A stretch of DNA of 64,000 bases from Galaxea fascicularis (GCA_948470475.1 OX419338.1:2153444-2217443); one strand, 5' to 3'; shown: positions 1 to 13,312, counted from the first letter of the stretch. Made by a program: numbers and translations. Notes: generated from the sequence alone by a model not told the origin.

Positions 1-910
1 ATGATTGCTTCATGTGCTTTGGAGGTGGTGGTGGGCTTAGAAGTTGTGCTACTCTCTAATAATACCAGCTCAAGATCTTTGTGCCATTAACATAATGTAC
101 ATGTAGAAAACACAAATCACACCTTGCTGTTGAAAGCTGATGAAGGCTAGTAGTTTAGAATACATGTATATTTCCTTGTCAGCTTGTGATCTATCAAATG
201 AATGATAAATGTATTTATTTCAAAGAAATCTTAATCAGCAAGTAGAAATTTATCTTGGATTTAAGGTTGGCGTAGTCATGCTTTGCAAAACTTAGCTTCA
301 GCCAGCTCAATTTTTAGCGTTAATTGCGTTTTCAAGCCATCTTGTAACCAACAGGTTATTATTTGATGGAAATAACAGTTAACTCCTGAAGCACTTAATT
401 GCACAATATTGGTTGGTCTTAAGTCTCTGTTGTAGGAAAATATTAAATTCAGGTAAAACTTTTTTAACCTAGGTTTAATTTCAATTTCTTTTGTCTCCTA
501 ACCCTAATAATAATATTTATTTAGTGTTAAGAGACGAAAGCTATTGATTTTAACCTAAGTTAAAAAATTTTTGACCTGAATTTAATTTTTACCTTGCAAC
601 ATCTCCGGGACCATTGTTTTGTTAATTAAAAGGTAAAATTCACTTACCAGTAGTTCTAACATGAAAATTAATGTTATGTTTATTCCCAACAACCTGGCTG
701 CCAACAAGTACAGAAAATAATAAGAATTCATTGGTTAATGTTGCGCTTGATTTTTTCCTGAAGGGCCCAATTGAAAAGAAAGCCAACAGCAGACTCTCGG
801 CTGTGAGGGTAGGCTTTCCTTTCCTTGTGCTTTTGAATGAAACATTGCATTATCCATCCATGCACTCATCCACTCATGAATCTATCCTACATACTGTCAT
901 TTTCATCCCA

Positions 911-1051
911 ATAGAGGGTGTTCACTCACGTAACCAGTTGCCATATTGGTTTTTTGAAACAAAAGGAAAATTTTGCATAAAAAGAGATTCCCATAAGACT
1001 GGTTTGCTCCTCCAACATGGCCACTGTGACTTCATGTGAACACACTCTATA
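911..1051. mobile_element. MITE, ~140 bp, TIR ATAGAG..GTGTTCAC
   Basis: The two ends are inverted copies. The left end reads ATAGAGGGTGTTCACTCACG and continues to a GCCATATTGG box. The right end reads CCAACATGGCCACTGTGAC and continues to GAACACACTCTAT. Size and layout (GTGAC/GTAAC then GGCCAT.TTGG) match the better-preserved copy at 28590-28742, so both appear to belong to one nonautonomous family. No coding capacity. Confidence 0.65.
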
Positions 1052-1094
1052 GGAGCATCTGTTACGTCAATAACTTAATTGTTTTGGCATAAAG

Positions 1095-1465
1095 CCTCAG
1101 GGGGGTACTCTGGATTTAACTAGTGATGGGGATTATTAAATGGGGGCAAGAATCAACCCTCCCAACCCCCCCCCCCCAAAAAAAAAAAAATCCCATACAC
1201 AATCTCACAAAATTTCCAGAAAGGATTGCACTTTTTTTGTAGGACAATACTACTGGGATACATGGGCACTACCCCCTGGGGGACTATCATAAATCTTCAG
1301 CTTGTTTTGAATACACCTTATAATCCCTACTTAAATCAAGCCACACCAAAACTACTTGCCAAATGTTTCTTCCCTAACAAATCCCAGAATTGAAAATTTT
1401 GAACTAAAAAAAAATCCTTTGATCATTTCCTCCACTTGAAATCCAGAGTAGCTCCCATGGGCATA
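1095..1465. mobile_element. Inverted-repeat element with TACTCTGGATTT ends
   Basis: A left end containing GGGGGGTACTCTGGATTTAA is mirrored at about 1434-1462 by TGAAATCCAGAGTAGCTCCC. Between them are C and A homopolymer runs (around 1165-1190) and no open frame. It looks like a degraded nonautonomous DNA element of about 370 bp. Exact borders are uncertain because the arms are imperfect. Confidence 0.45.
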
Positions 1466-3197
1466 AGAAAGACTGAATGATCAAAAAATTTTCAAAATTT
1501 TATAATTCCCCAAATATGTGACATAATTTACAGACCATTCAAGAAACTATACAATGTTTTGTTGTAACACTGAGGCCTCCTGTGGGTTGTAAAAAAACCT
1601 TCAACCTACCGGAAAAGCAATTCAAATTCATGAGAGAGAGAGAATATGATTCTCAATAAGTCTTTGTGTTACAGACATGTCACCATTAGATATGGGCCCA
1701 TATGCAATGGGTGAATTTTTGTATATTTTGGAAATTTATCTGTCATCAGTTCAGTTTTGCAAGTGTGAACGACGTTTTTCATCCTACCAGAATTTTGTCA
1801 AGTATCAAAACTATCAGATTTTACAATTTGCAGGTGATAAATGGCTGAAAATGTCAATTAGGAAATTTGATCTTGCTTTTTAGAGTCTGCACATTCAGCA
1901 GAAGCCCACACTAGTGGTAATCAAATATTTTGGTGTTTTTAAGTGTGTATGCAATTAGCAAATTCAAAATTTGGTGGAGACAAAATTTGTTGAGTTTTTT
2001 GTCAGAGCCAAACAAATTTTTTCAACCTAGTGCATACAGGCCCTATTTGTATAATTATGTCAGCTAACAATTTTCGATCGACAAAGAAGGCAGAGGTGAC
2101 AAATCATGAAATACCAGCAATAAAACTTTGAGGTCTTTGTTTTCAAGGCTTTGGAACCAGAAAGAGTACAATGATTTGAAATATCTTTAGCAGTGACCTT
2201 TGGCTGTAAATAAAAGAACAACAGTGATATAAGGAGTGCAGACCATTACAAATAAGTGTCAACTAAACATTTTATTGGCATGTGGCATTTTTACGGTGCT
2301 TGTCCCCTTGTACAAACTCCACTCCTCTTTTGAAGTCCAACCAGGGTAAGGAAGAATATAGCGTTACCTGGCAACAAGGCTTTATGGAAGTCAACCGTGT
2401 TGTTTGAGTAAGATCAAGCCTTCAAATTAAATTTAACTTTTGATTGGTTGTAGCTTCAAACAGTTACTAGGACCGCAGCCTTTTTTTCTAATCAGTTTCC
2501 TGGGGCCTTAATTGTCATGGCACCTTGACTGGTCACAGTTTGGAAGTTTCGAGATGGTTACAGAGTAGTGCTCTATCAGATCATTGGGATATTTGAAGTT
2601 TCTAATCACTGAAAGTCTTTTTAGCAGCATTACCATCTAACATTGCACTGTGTTATTCTTCCCAAGCCTGGGAATTAAGCCTCCTGTCACTGTTCATGGC
2701 CAGATAACTGCAGAGAATGGTCTGAGGAGGCTCTATTTACAGGCTAATTCTTCTTACTTACACTTCCTATTCTTACTAACCTACCTCTTAAAGTACAGAA
2801 TAATTTAATTTACAGTTTTTGTTAAGACCTATACTTGGACAAAATGTACAAGTTATTTTGAAGAATGTCTTTCCACAACCTCAAACATTTGATAACCATG
2901 GAGATGAAGGACTAGTAGGGTTGATAAGATTTTTACAATAGCGACCAGGAAAATGCGAGTGGTGATTAGGATTTCACTCTGGACAATAATTGTCCTTGCG
3001 GAAGGAAGGAATTCAAAGCAGATGCTGGTCATTTAAACTATAAATTTTTATTGATAATGGTTACTACCGGTATACTTTGTGGCTTTTACATGTATATGTC
3101 TGATTGATTGCAGCACGTGAATCTTTTCAAAAATAAATAAAGAATTGAGATTGATGGGATGTGCATTTTGCTTTTAAACTTATTTTGTCCACTGTAG

Positions 3198-6100
3198 GTT
3201 CCAAAAGAGAAAGATGAGATGGTTGAGCGTGAATTTAACAGACTGCTGGAAGCCACATCATTTCTTTCTCATCAATTAGACTTTAACTACATGCACAGTA
3301 AACCTGTTTCCTTGGGTCATGCCTTGGAGCTAGTCATCAAGTAAGTAGTGAATCAAACAGGAGTTATGACTGTTTTTCTTCCTGAAGAAAGTGCTTTTTA
3401 GATTCATCTTTTTGCTTCAATGAATTAGTGTTATTTGGCTTTTCAAAGTATTGCTGAAAAAGGTTAGGCTCACTAGGTCCTCTTGTCCTGAACCTCTCCC
3501 CTCTGTTTACCTCCATACCAACATGAACATCTATTGCGAACAGTTAACATGACCCCATAGGGAGCAAAACGTGTTTAAGATACATTCTGTAAGTACAATT
3601 ACCTTTTCTCCAAAGCAAAATGTGAAATAAATGCATCCTCTCTCCCTTCCCCTTGTTTTTTCTTGGATACAGGGACAGTAAAAGTTGAGTATGGCGTCCG
3701 GTATGCATGTGTCATGTTTTGCAAATTGATACTGCATTTTAAAGGGTAAAATCACATCAATTGTTTTGATCAAAGATCCCTTTAAACCATTATTTTCAGC
3801 AAAATTATTGACTGAGATGTAGTAATCCCATTTCGTTATTTCCGCTTATTGCGGATTTACAAGTTTAGAAACATGAACACCATTTTTTGTCTATGTTGTG
3901 TTGATGCATAATGCTTGCATGCTCTATTGCAAAAAGAATAATTAATTTTTTCTAGTCACAATTTGGGGATTTTCCACTGCACATGGTCCTCCCAGTTGAT
4001 TTGTCATTAAATGTTAGTTTATTTGTGTTACTGTAGCTTGGTTAATGTGTTTGTTTGCTGTCAGGATGCAGGAGAGGCAAGTAAAGGAGCAGCAGATTGA
4101 ACACGCCAAGAAGATTTTGAAGATCCAAGAACAACTGAAAACAAACTTAGGACAGGTACGTGCCCAATCAGAGGACTGCATGTATTAATGATGACATTCA
4201 TCTACCATACATTAACTGTTTAAACCCTAATCGTGATCAAACTTTAAATAATATTTCTCACTTGTTGCTCCTGCATGTTTTCCAAAAGAAGTAGTAGGAA
4301 TTAGAAGTTGTTAACATAATAATATCAAGAAAATTCATCTTGTGTGATCCTGTCCTTAATTCTCATGACCTCACTGTTCCGGCGCGAGGGCGACCGAAAC
4401 AAAACTTCGTCAGCATTGTATTTAACATTTTATTCTTTAGTTGTAAATATCTAGAACAAAATATACAAGTGAATACAAGTGAGAACAAACGTAAGGAGAG
4501 CGTACAAAATAGGAAAAAAGACGCGAAAGGAAAATGAAAGGCAACGAAAAGGCTTACCAATGCTGACAGGACGGGAAACACAACGTGAATGAATTCGAAA
4601 AGCTACGAGAACTAATATAACTGACGAAATTAACATAAAGTGAGAAATGACAAAGCGTGCGGAATGTGAACACCAACAAAGTGACAATATGCATGTAAAG
4701 CGCAATTAACAGAAATTACAAAGGATATCAAATTAAAATCAAAAAACCGAAAAAACCGAAACACTCACTCTGTTTTATAAAGCATTGAGATTATTAGGAG
4801 TTGAAAGGGTTAACATCATGAACATATTTGCCATTAGATGGTACAGATAAAGGAGAAAGTGAAACAGACACACAAGGAATACCAAGATGCACTCAAGGTC
4901 AAGGAGCCAAGGTATTTGTGATTCACAGTACATGTACAAGAAATGCTAAGAAAAAATGGAAGTTTGTTTTATTCTGATAACATGGCATGATTTTGTTCTG
5001 TTCCCTTCATTTACAACAAAGAAAAGTTTCTGTTCAACCCAGCAGTATATTTAACCCTTTAAACCATAATATCAGGTGTATTCTCCATACATTTTCTGTG
5101 GTAATAATGAGGAGAATTTGTTAAACAATCAAGGCCTTTGCTACTTGTTGATCACTTTCTTTTTTCTCACAACCTTTATGTTTGATTGAGCAGTGTTGCT
5201 CTAATGAGAAATTAAACACAGGTCACTCTTGGGGGTTAAAGGGCCAAACAGTTAAGACAGTTCAAACTCAGATGGTTGCAAACAGTTCTAATAAGTGTGT
5301 TATACAGACCCTTGGACCTCAAAGGCTTGCAGCAACAAGTAACAGTGACTTTCCTTTCTGCACACCAGTGGCCATAAGGAGATTATCCCAAACCTAGTCA
5401 GCTTATTTACTAGCTGAATCTGTACACAACATGTTGTTGACTTTTTCAGGCAGTTTCTAAATGTCAGGTTGCCAAACTGTTTGTGTTAAAACAGTGTCAT
5501 CTATTTTTGTCTTAACTTTTTACAGGGACATCACGTCGGAGTTCTTAGTGAAAAGCAAGTTAAGAGACTTGAATGCCCATTGCAGGGTAAGTGTTGAAAT
5601 GGTGCAAATAGTTAATTATTCCTAGACCTGCCAATGCAGTTTTTTTAAATTGATTATTTTTTCCTCTCTGGCTAATATTGTATTGTTTGATTGATTGCAC
5701 TGAGTGGTTACTGATTGTTAACACTGGTGTCAGGGTTCATACACATCCTGGAAATCATGGAAAGTACTTGAATTTTTATATCTCATGAATTAGAATAATT
5801 ATGTGTGTTTAAGTGTCTAATGCTATTCACTGGTTCCAAAATAGCACAAAATAACATGAATATCACCTGATAATTTGTGTGTGACACTTGGCATCCACAA
5901 ACAGTGCTGTACGGTACTGTGGAAGTGTTAGCCATACTAGTTTCATAAACATGCCATCCTTTATATGTTAAATAATTTATCAAGGAATACGATGAAATGG
6001 CAGAGGAACAACTACGGATTGAGGAAAGGCTGGACGAACTAGAAGACAACCCACCAAGGTGAAATTATAGCTTAAAATGGGTGACAGTGAATTTTCTTTG

Positions 6101-9100
6101 TTTGCATCATCATTAATTATTTTGTGTTTGCCACAGTCTCATAGATTAAGTTTCAAGTGCTTGCCTATGATCGCAGCCAACAAGTGCAAAATCAGCTCGT
6201 AAACCACTTTACAGTGGTCAATTTTATGCCTCATTAACTTAGTTGCAGGTAGTATTTATTTATCAATTAAAATTTGTTTTCATTTCCACGCTGACATAGC
6301 ATCAGAGCTCCTTTAGTTGCACTGTAACTAAGTCTGCTTGTTACGCAGCAACACAACCACATCATGCCCTCTCTTCTTGTGGGTGCTGCATTATTTGCTT
6401 ATTCCCATTTCTACCCAACTCCTTTAAAACCAGCACTTTAGTTGTGTTTACATCAGGTTGTGTCAATAAAAATGCAGGTTTGAAGCACTTGGAACAAATA
6501 TAGCAACTTCTTTACTGGGCCTCTCAGGACATTTTCTTCAAACAGAGTCCTTACCTGTATTTACAAAGCGGAACTGGTTCCTCTATTCCAATTTTGTCGT
6601 AAAATATTTTGTTAATTGGAAATTCATTTTGAATTCTCTTTCAGTGATGTTTATTTATCGTCAAGGGATCGGCAAATCCTAGACTGGCATTTTGCTAATC
6701 TAGAATTTGCAAATGCCACACCTTTAACATCCTTGTCACTGAAGCATTGGGATCAAGATGATGACTTTGAATTTAGTGGTAGTCACATGACTGTGCGTAA
6801 TGGGTACTCGTGCCTTCCTGGTGCCCTTGCTGAAGGACTGGACATCAGACTCAACACAGCTGTCAGACGTGTTCAATACAATCGAACTGGTAAGGGTTTG
6901 ATGTGGGTGCTAATTAAAAATTGTAGGCGAACATTTTGTGAAATGTAAAACAAATCGTTCATATGCCTGATCCGTCAAGGATATCATTGAAGGTCATTGC
7001 ACCTGAACATACTTCTGACACATCTCAAAGGTTTACATGTAAGCAGATCTATTTTTGGTGAAGTGTTTGACGGATACAGTCCATCATTCTGCTCTTAACC
7101 TCTCACTGGAGCATGTTTAGTACACTGTAGGTATGGAATAATGGCCTCCTGAGGCAGTTGTTCAGAGAACAGATTGTGTTATCCAGCAGGTAAGTTGCTA
7201 TCCAGTTGATAAAATGGATTGCAACTTTATATTTATCCTCTGGATAGTGATTCATCCACTTGTTAACACTGTGCTCTCTTTGAACAACTGTGTTGTCTTC
7301 TGCTCTACTTGTTTTGCTTACAACTGTAGAAAATGTGGGAGGAGGTTATTTATTTATTTTTTTAATATTAACAGCGGTATCATTGGACTAAAATCTTTCA
7401 TTTTGTTGTCAGGTGTGGAAATAGTAACTCAGAGTACCAGCAAATCCTCCATCACTACAACACAGACTTTCAAGGGAGATGCTGTGTTAATAACACTCCC
7501 TCTTGGAGTACTCAAAAACCACCCACCTAGTGTTCAGTTTAACCCTCCCCTCCCAGAGTGGAAGACTGCTGCCATTCACCGGATGGGATTTGGAAATCTA
7601 AACAAGGTGAGAGGTTATAAAATTAACAATTTTCCCTGACTCTTTTCAAGGGGCTGCATGTAGATCAAATGTACGTACAGCTTTGCAAAGCATTTGGCTT
7701 ACTTGTAACAATTCTATGGCATGAGTTGTTGTGAGATGTCATAACTGCACCTTGTAATAAGACACAACCCTGAAGTTTAACACCCTTTATAGTGTCTGAC
7801 CATTACATTGTATTTATTAGAAGTCAGTAACTAAGTGGATTGTAAGATACTTATCCAGAACTTTTCATCTCATGAAACCTCTTGAAGTGAATTTCGTTTT
7901 GTTTTCTGGCTCATTAGACCAGTATTAATGTACATGTGTCTCGGAGCTGAATACAATATTATTTTTGCATGATTTAAGCTTCAAATGGTGCATTACAAGT
8001 GGGATGTTGCTCACATGGCAAGTTAAACACTCCAAACATTTTTCTTTATTTTGGAAATTGAAACTAGTTACTGAAACTGGTAGATCATGAAGTTAATAAA
8101 ATAATAAACATTAATTTGTTTTTAACTTTCCAACTTGGATTTCTCCAAACAATAAGCAGAATTTTTAAGTGCCTTTGCTGTTTGATAACTGCAGGTGGTT
8201 CTGTGTTTTGATCGTGTGTTCTGGGATGCAAACACAAACCTGTTTGGTCATGTTGGAAGCACAACAGCAAATCGTGGTGAGCTCTTCCTGTTCTGGAACC
8301 TTTACAAGTCTCCAGTGCTCATTGCACTTGTGGCTGGTGAAGCTGCTAACAAGCTGGAGAATGTGTCTGATGAGATCATTGTAGGAAGTGCCATAGCAGT
8401 GTTAAAAGGGATCTTTGGAAGTAGTACTGTTCCTCAGGTTTGTCTTTTATAAAATAATTGTCTGTTTGTACTTGCTGCCAGCAATCCTGTCTCTAATATG
8501 GTTTGATGGAGGGTCCCTTAATTGTTGCTTTAAAGTGCTCCTAAACCCAAAAATTTTTTTGCGCTATAAAAATGAGGCGTGTTTTTTGGAGTACTTTGGC
8601 GCAAAGATTTTTTGATTTGGTTAAATCCTTAATTTTCTACGCCCTGCCGAAATTCGTAAAATTGGGCCAAAACGCCGCCATTTTGGCCCCACGGCCGAGT
8701 TTTGGGGGCATGGGTCAAGTGGTTGCTGTGACGTCAAATCGAGAACTCGAGAATCTGCGTTTCGCACATTTCCCTTGTTCCTTGGAGCGAGTTTTTTCAA
8801 ATTGTGCTTGAAAATGCCAGCCAGATGTGTAGTGGCAGCGAGTAGCAACACCAGAAATTTAAAGCTTGGTAATGGGTCTTCATATCATACCGTAATACGG
8901 AGATGATCGCCCTGAAGCCAGAAAGCGTCGGAAGAAATGCAGGCTTTGTGAAGACGAATCAAGCATAGTGGGAGCCTTCGGAGATTTCGGTGATTTGTTC
9001 GAATCATTTTAAAGCTGAAGACTTTGCCTGACGTGTGAATGTCATTATAGAAGGACAAGGAGGTCCCCTGACTCCGTGGTAACAGCGAGATCACTTTGGG

Positions 9101-12100
9101 ATCTGTGCTATCCCATCTGTTCATGCTTTAGCGATCGAAGCACACAACAAGCCACCGAGTGACAGAGAACGAAGAATGGTGAGACTTTCCTTTGTCTTTT
9201 AAAAATTGATTAGCCAACAACTTCCCTGCTAAACTCTTACTGATTCTAGCCTGTGAAATTCACTTTTTTTCCTGGTTTGTCAAAGCGTCAACGAGGGAAC
9301 ATAAGACAGTGTAAGTGCTTGACAAACGGCCAAGAGAACAGGCACTACAAAAGAGAGCTGCAAGGAGTAAGATGGTTACAAGAGATATCCCCCCTACTAC
9401 TACACTGGGTATTTTCGAGAAGCTCTTTTGAGTAGCCCAATAATTTGAAGTTTGTGGCATCATCATGTAAAGAGGGGTTTACACATAACAGCTTATGCTG
9501 ATGAACCAGTGGCCCTCCAAAATGTACAATTAAGCCTAGAATTTACATACACTAGAACAAAACCAAGTAAGGTAAAATTAAACATTTTGCTTCAGTGAAA
9601 GCATCAAGCAGTAAAAAGCATTTATTACAACAAGCATTGTTATCCTCCCCCAGGGAATAATTGGCATTCTGTCTGCAACCAAGTCCAGTAGAACTATTTT
9701 TTTATGGCATTGGCAACACATAAGATTAATTAATGTCTATACTGTGCCTGAAGACATGTTGAGTTGGCCTTGGTTAAGTTAAGTTATTTATTCATTTCTT
9801 TTTTTTTTGTCTCACCAGTGTAGTAGCAAAGGATCGACCAAAAGAACAGGAAGTAGACAGCAAACAAAGAAATAATCTATGCCCCATTACTCTCCAGTTT
9901 GTAAGTGACCAATGAAGGGGCAAAGCAAATTTCTTGACTGCCCCCACAATAAAATTGATTCTACTTTATTCAGAGTTGGTTTGATTTAATGTTTTCAATT
10001 AGCAGAGCATCTGTGCTTGGCTACAAAGATTTGATACTTTAATAAAGGTGTTATTGTTATTCCATGTTTATTGTGCAAGCTGCATGAAGCACTTCCTGAT
10101 GTGTAAAGTTTATTCATGAACCAAGCATTACAATATTGTAACTAACAATGACATTCTACTCTTCTTCATCAAGGTCAAATCCTGTGAAACTTTCATCCTT
10201 ATTGACTGGAAATTGAGTTTCCTGATGGCTACATATGCCAGAGCTCTCAAGTCTCATGAAAACAAATGCACTATCACACTGAAACTATTATTTCTCACAC
10301 ATCGAAGGTTTTTTAAACAGTTCATTTTGAGGGAGAAAATAATAAATAACTTTATTTCAACTCAGTGATAAAATATAGCACAGAAGATGCTACTTTGGAC
10401 CGAGGGAAAATTCTGCTGAAGTTAAGTAAACACCAACTGAAGCATCATTCTGGAAACAATTCACTTCCTTTTCCCTTTGAGGTGCCAAACGCTTTCCAAC
10501 AGTGGAAAAATGCACTCAGAATAAGGAGCATCCCCCCCCCCCCCCCCCCACATAACAAGAAAGGAGATGCCTTTTGCCTTGATCTCACACTTTGGCAACA
10601 AAATAATTAACTTGAGAGCTATGCATATGCACCAGCAGGTAAAGAAATCCTCTTCGCCCCCAACATTCCATACACCAGCCTTGACAACTCTCGAGAGGAA
10701 ACACCTCTAAGAAACTGTACGAGATCAATGGAAAAAAGTTTGTTACTACATTGTATCAGACTTAAGGTCTGGCTAAACTAGAAACATTGTTTCCTTGGGA
10801 TTGCTGCTCAGGTGGCTAAATTGAGAAGCAACATTTGCCGTCCAGGAAACAAAAAATGTTTTTGACGAAAGGACCAGGATCACTCTTCATTGACTCTATG
10901 CACTGCAGCAATTAAACATTCGCTGATGTATTGAAGGGAAACAAAACCGCAATCGCTACACTTGCACCTAAAACGTACAAACACTACATTAATTTAAGGA
11001 AAGCCGATGCAAGCAGTTGAAATAAAAAAGGAGGCTTTAAGGTAAGCACAACATCATGCTAACAACAAAGTAAGCGTGAAGAAGCATCTGAATGTAAACA
11101 AAGCGAACACGTGTTGCGATCGTACATAAGCTTACCATTCGCTGACTTCAACCTTCCCATGATACCGGTCCTTAAGTTTTCCTTCCAGTTCTTCGTCGGC
11201 TCTCACTCCTTTTCATACTTTGCTGTCCATTCCTCGTCTGCGAGCAGATCGTCAGCATGGGGATCAACATCCATCGCTCGAAGTTGGCGAAGATCTGCCT
11301 CCGAGTTGCACAGTGTGCATAACTCACGCGGTCGTCAACGTCGTATCCAGCGATAAAATAAATTTCCGAGTCCTCCGACTCATAACTCATTTCTTAATCA
11401 GAGGATGTGGTCGACATTGTTAATTTAAGACAACTCGTATTACCATGAAGCTCCTATGGAAACAATTTCGCAGTGTGAAGTCTTCTCATCCTGAGAATTT
11501 CACCAGTGTGTCTTCTGGTCGTCTTCTGAATCGTTCTCGATTTGACGTCACAACGTCCCGCTCGCCCCAGACTCCTATTTCGCGGTCATGGGGCCATCGA
11601 AGCTCAACTTCAACGGTGCATAGAAAATCGAGGATTTAACCAAATCAAAAAATTTTTGCGGCAAAATACTCCAAAAAATGCACAGAAATTTTTTAGAGCA
11701 AAAAAATTTTTGGGTTTAGGTGCACTTTAAGTCAGACTATTCTCTGTGGCCAGTATGCAGGTCGGCATGCAGTCTCTATTAATACTAGCTGCTGTCGCTC
11801 ATTATCTTTCCTTTGGGACGTTATCTGCTTTACTTGGTAGTACATGGCTAACAGCCAGTTTTTGCTAAGTTTCTATAACCAACTATTACCAGTAACTAAA
11901 GTGTTTTGGCTCATTGCCCAGCCCCCACCCATCCTTACATATACCAGGACAGGCTGCCACATGACCAGTGATTGGGTTCTTTTTGTAACCAGAACACTGC
12001 CTTTATCATTCTATTTTCAACTATATGTAATTGATCATCTTAAAATCTTTCACAGCCCAAGGAGACAGTGGTGACACGTTGGAAGTCAGACGAGTGGTCT

Positions 12101-12388
12101 CGAGGCTCATACTCCTTTGTTGCAGCTGGCTCTTCAGGAAATGACTATGATCTAATGGCATCCCCAGTTGCCCCTCCCCCAGCAACAGGATTGCCACCAG
12201 GAAATCCCACCCCACCCAACCCTCCAAGAGTGTTCTTTGCAGGAGAACATACAATCAGGAATTACCCTGCCACAGTCCATGGTGCTTTGCTGAGTGGTTT
12301 GAGGGAGGCTGGGAGAGTTGCTGACCAGTTTCTTGGACTTCCTTATGAAGTGAATAGAGTGGGACAGTCTCCTGTGTCTCAAGGCTGA
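3198..12388 (+). CDS. KDM1A: Lysine-specific histone demethylase 1A (LSD1), C-terminal 485 residues, 5' partial
   Basis: FAD-dependent amine oxidase that demethylates mono- and dimethyl H3K4 in CoREST-type nuclear repressor complexes. Exons read: 3198-3340, 4065-4155, 4838-4911, 5526-5586, 5985-6058, 6645-6889, 7413-7606, 8195-8437, 12056-12388; their total (1458 nt) is in frame, and every intron is GT..AG. Exon 1 gives [19 protein letters not shown]. Exons 2-5 encode the charged coiled-coil 'tower' that binds CoREST. Exon 6 gives [20 protein letters not shown], almost invariant in the family. Exon 7 ends at GFGNLNK, whose lysine corresponds to the flavin-contacting Lys661 of human LSD1. The last exon has [20 protein letters not shown], with the Tyr761-equivalent tyrosine, and stops at 12386-12388. 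SWIRM and the first half of the oxidase domain lie before the window. The last intron is unusually long because of the 8534-11726 transposon. Identification is secure; exon edges are by eye. Confidence 0.96.
4216..4814. mobile_element. TTAACCCTTT-type MITE with a nested ~380-bp insertion
   Basis: The left part (about 4216-4378) holds GTTTAAACCCTAA and the internal block TTCATCTTGTGTGATCCTGT. The same block occurs at about 51745 and, altered, at 36010. The right part (about 4765-4814) resumes with CTCTGTTTTATAAAG and ends in AAAGGGTTAAC. Between them (about 4379-4764) lies unrelated sequence starting CCGGCGCGAGGGCGACC and ending in an A-rich stretch of CCGAAAAAACC type. Sequence around the junctions (CTCACTGTT / CTCACTCTGTT) is duplicated, as expected for insertion of one element into another. 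It sits in a KDM1A intron. Confidence 0.5.
5051..5243. mobile_element. TTAACCCTTTAAACC MITE copy
   Basis: Starts with TTAACCCTTTAAACC and ends near GGGGGTTAAAGGG, an inverted match. It lies in the KDM1A intron before the exon at 5526. Same terminal motif as the elements near 4216 and 51678. No coding capacity. Confidence 0.5.
8534..11726. mobile_element. Kolobok-like DNA transposon (TTAA target duplication), decayed
   Basis: A 3.19-kb element in the last KDM1A intron. It is bounded by TTAA on both sides (8530-8533 and 11727-11730) and has inverted ends beginning AGTGC(T/A)CCTAAACCC followed by AAAAATTTTT. Similarity between the arms continues inward in patches for roughly 200 bp, e.g. GTGACGTCAAATCGAGAAC at about 8727-8746 against its complement at about 11532-11552. 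TTAA duplications are typical of Kolobok and piggyBac elements; the THAP-type zinc-finger remnant inside favours Kolobok. The rest holds only short interrupted frames (for example 9253-9435), plus a poly-C run at about 10531-10549, so it is unlikely to be autonomous now. Superfamily is inferred, not proven. Confidence 0.75.
8814..9031 (+). pseudogene. THAP-domain transposase remnant, broken
   Basis: An ATG at 8814 opens [18 protein letters not shown], resembling the start of THAP domains (MPxxC...C.N), though the second Cys position appears altered. About 150 bp on, 8969-9027 reads [20 protein letters not shown] followed by a stop. That is the THAP signature W.P...S.iCs.HF..edF with its Cys and His ligands. 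The two halves are in different frames with stops between, so the gene is dead. THAP domains are DNA-binding C2CH fingers found in P-element and Kolobok transposases and in domesticated proteins; its place just inside a TTAA element supports a transposase origin. Confidence 0.7.
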
Positions 12389-13312
12389 TGGTGCTGCAGA
12401 TTATTATAGACAAACACCAGTTTCAAGACTGATATAGCAAACGTTAGCCTTTTTTGGTGTAACAGAAGATGTATGAATCAGCCTTTACAGCTTTGGACAC
12501 ATCTGTTTGATGGTTCATGAGTATTATGTCTGGTTTGGCATTCAATGCAAGATTGGAAAAAGCATCAAGTTCCTTTGTATGTATTATTTTTGTAGTCTCA
12601 AGCTGGATGCAGATGCCTTTTGAAAGCAATTTACAGAAGTCCTCATTTCTAACTTTCCCTTCATCTTTCACAAACACATACATAACAGTTGCTTTATTTA
12701 TTACATTCAACTTAACATGTACATGTAGGTCTTACACAGGATATGTTTTAATTTCTGGATGGCATATTTGCAAACTGCAAAAAACTATGCAAAATCACTT
12801 ATTTATGAAAACCAAGATAGTTAATAAACCAGTGCTGACACACAATAAAAGAAAGAAAAAGGCAAATGTTGCAAAGCATGGATTCTTCACAGGTCACAAA
12901 CTTGAAGTTGCTCCGAAACGAATCCTGCAGTAAGGCGTAAAACAATGAAATTGGAAGCATGCCTTGTGGAGTAAAATGTGAAAGAAACTGAGTGATGTCA
13001 TTGGCACAAATATATTTCATGAGTCATTGTAAGATAGAAAGTCTTCCATATTGGTGAAAATTTAATATAAATACCCTTGAGTCACTTTTTAAGGCACACA
13101 AATGCTGTTCGTAAAAGCCATATATAAGGCATAACGCACCCTAGTGTAGAATTTCACTCTGTCTTTTGGACTGGAATGGTCCCACTGGAGTTGTGTTTGG
13201 TGGTTTTAATCTGTCTTTTGATATCAAATTGAATATTAATAAACAGTGTTATGGAGAAGTACAACTTAATCAAGTCTCTCTTGCTGAATCCTCCTCTCTG
13301 CAACATGTTTAT
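12389..13312 (+). other. KDM1A 3' UTR and downstream flank
   Basis: No coding gene is supported after the KDM1A stop. Candidate polyadenylation signals occur as AATAAA-type words at about 12823, 12844 and 13238; which one is used cannot be told. The open frame at 12517-12933 has low-complexity composition and no recognisable domain. Confidence 0.5.

Larger units (their letters stand above)
1..3197. other. Intronic sequence upstream of the first visible KDM1A exon
   Basis: No coding exon could be supported here. The LSD1 residues that should precede the exon at 3198 (end of the FAD-binding half, around the 'NPMAVV' block known from vertebrate LSD1) were looked for on the + strand and not found, so the 5' exons lie outside the window. 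The stretch is AT-rich and holds two small inverted-repeat elements, annotated separately. The short open frames at 671-1039 and 1677-1883 show no family resemblance. Confidence 0.6.

Noticed and set aside
671..1039. 122-codon + frame
   Set aside because: Runs into the MITE at 911-1051, has no domain-like features and sits in a KDM1A intron.
12517..12933. 138-codon + frame after KDM1A
   Set aside because: Low-complexity hydrophobic then Lys-rich sequence in the KDM1A 3' flank with no family resemblance.
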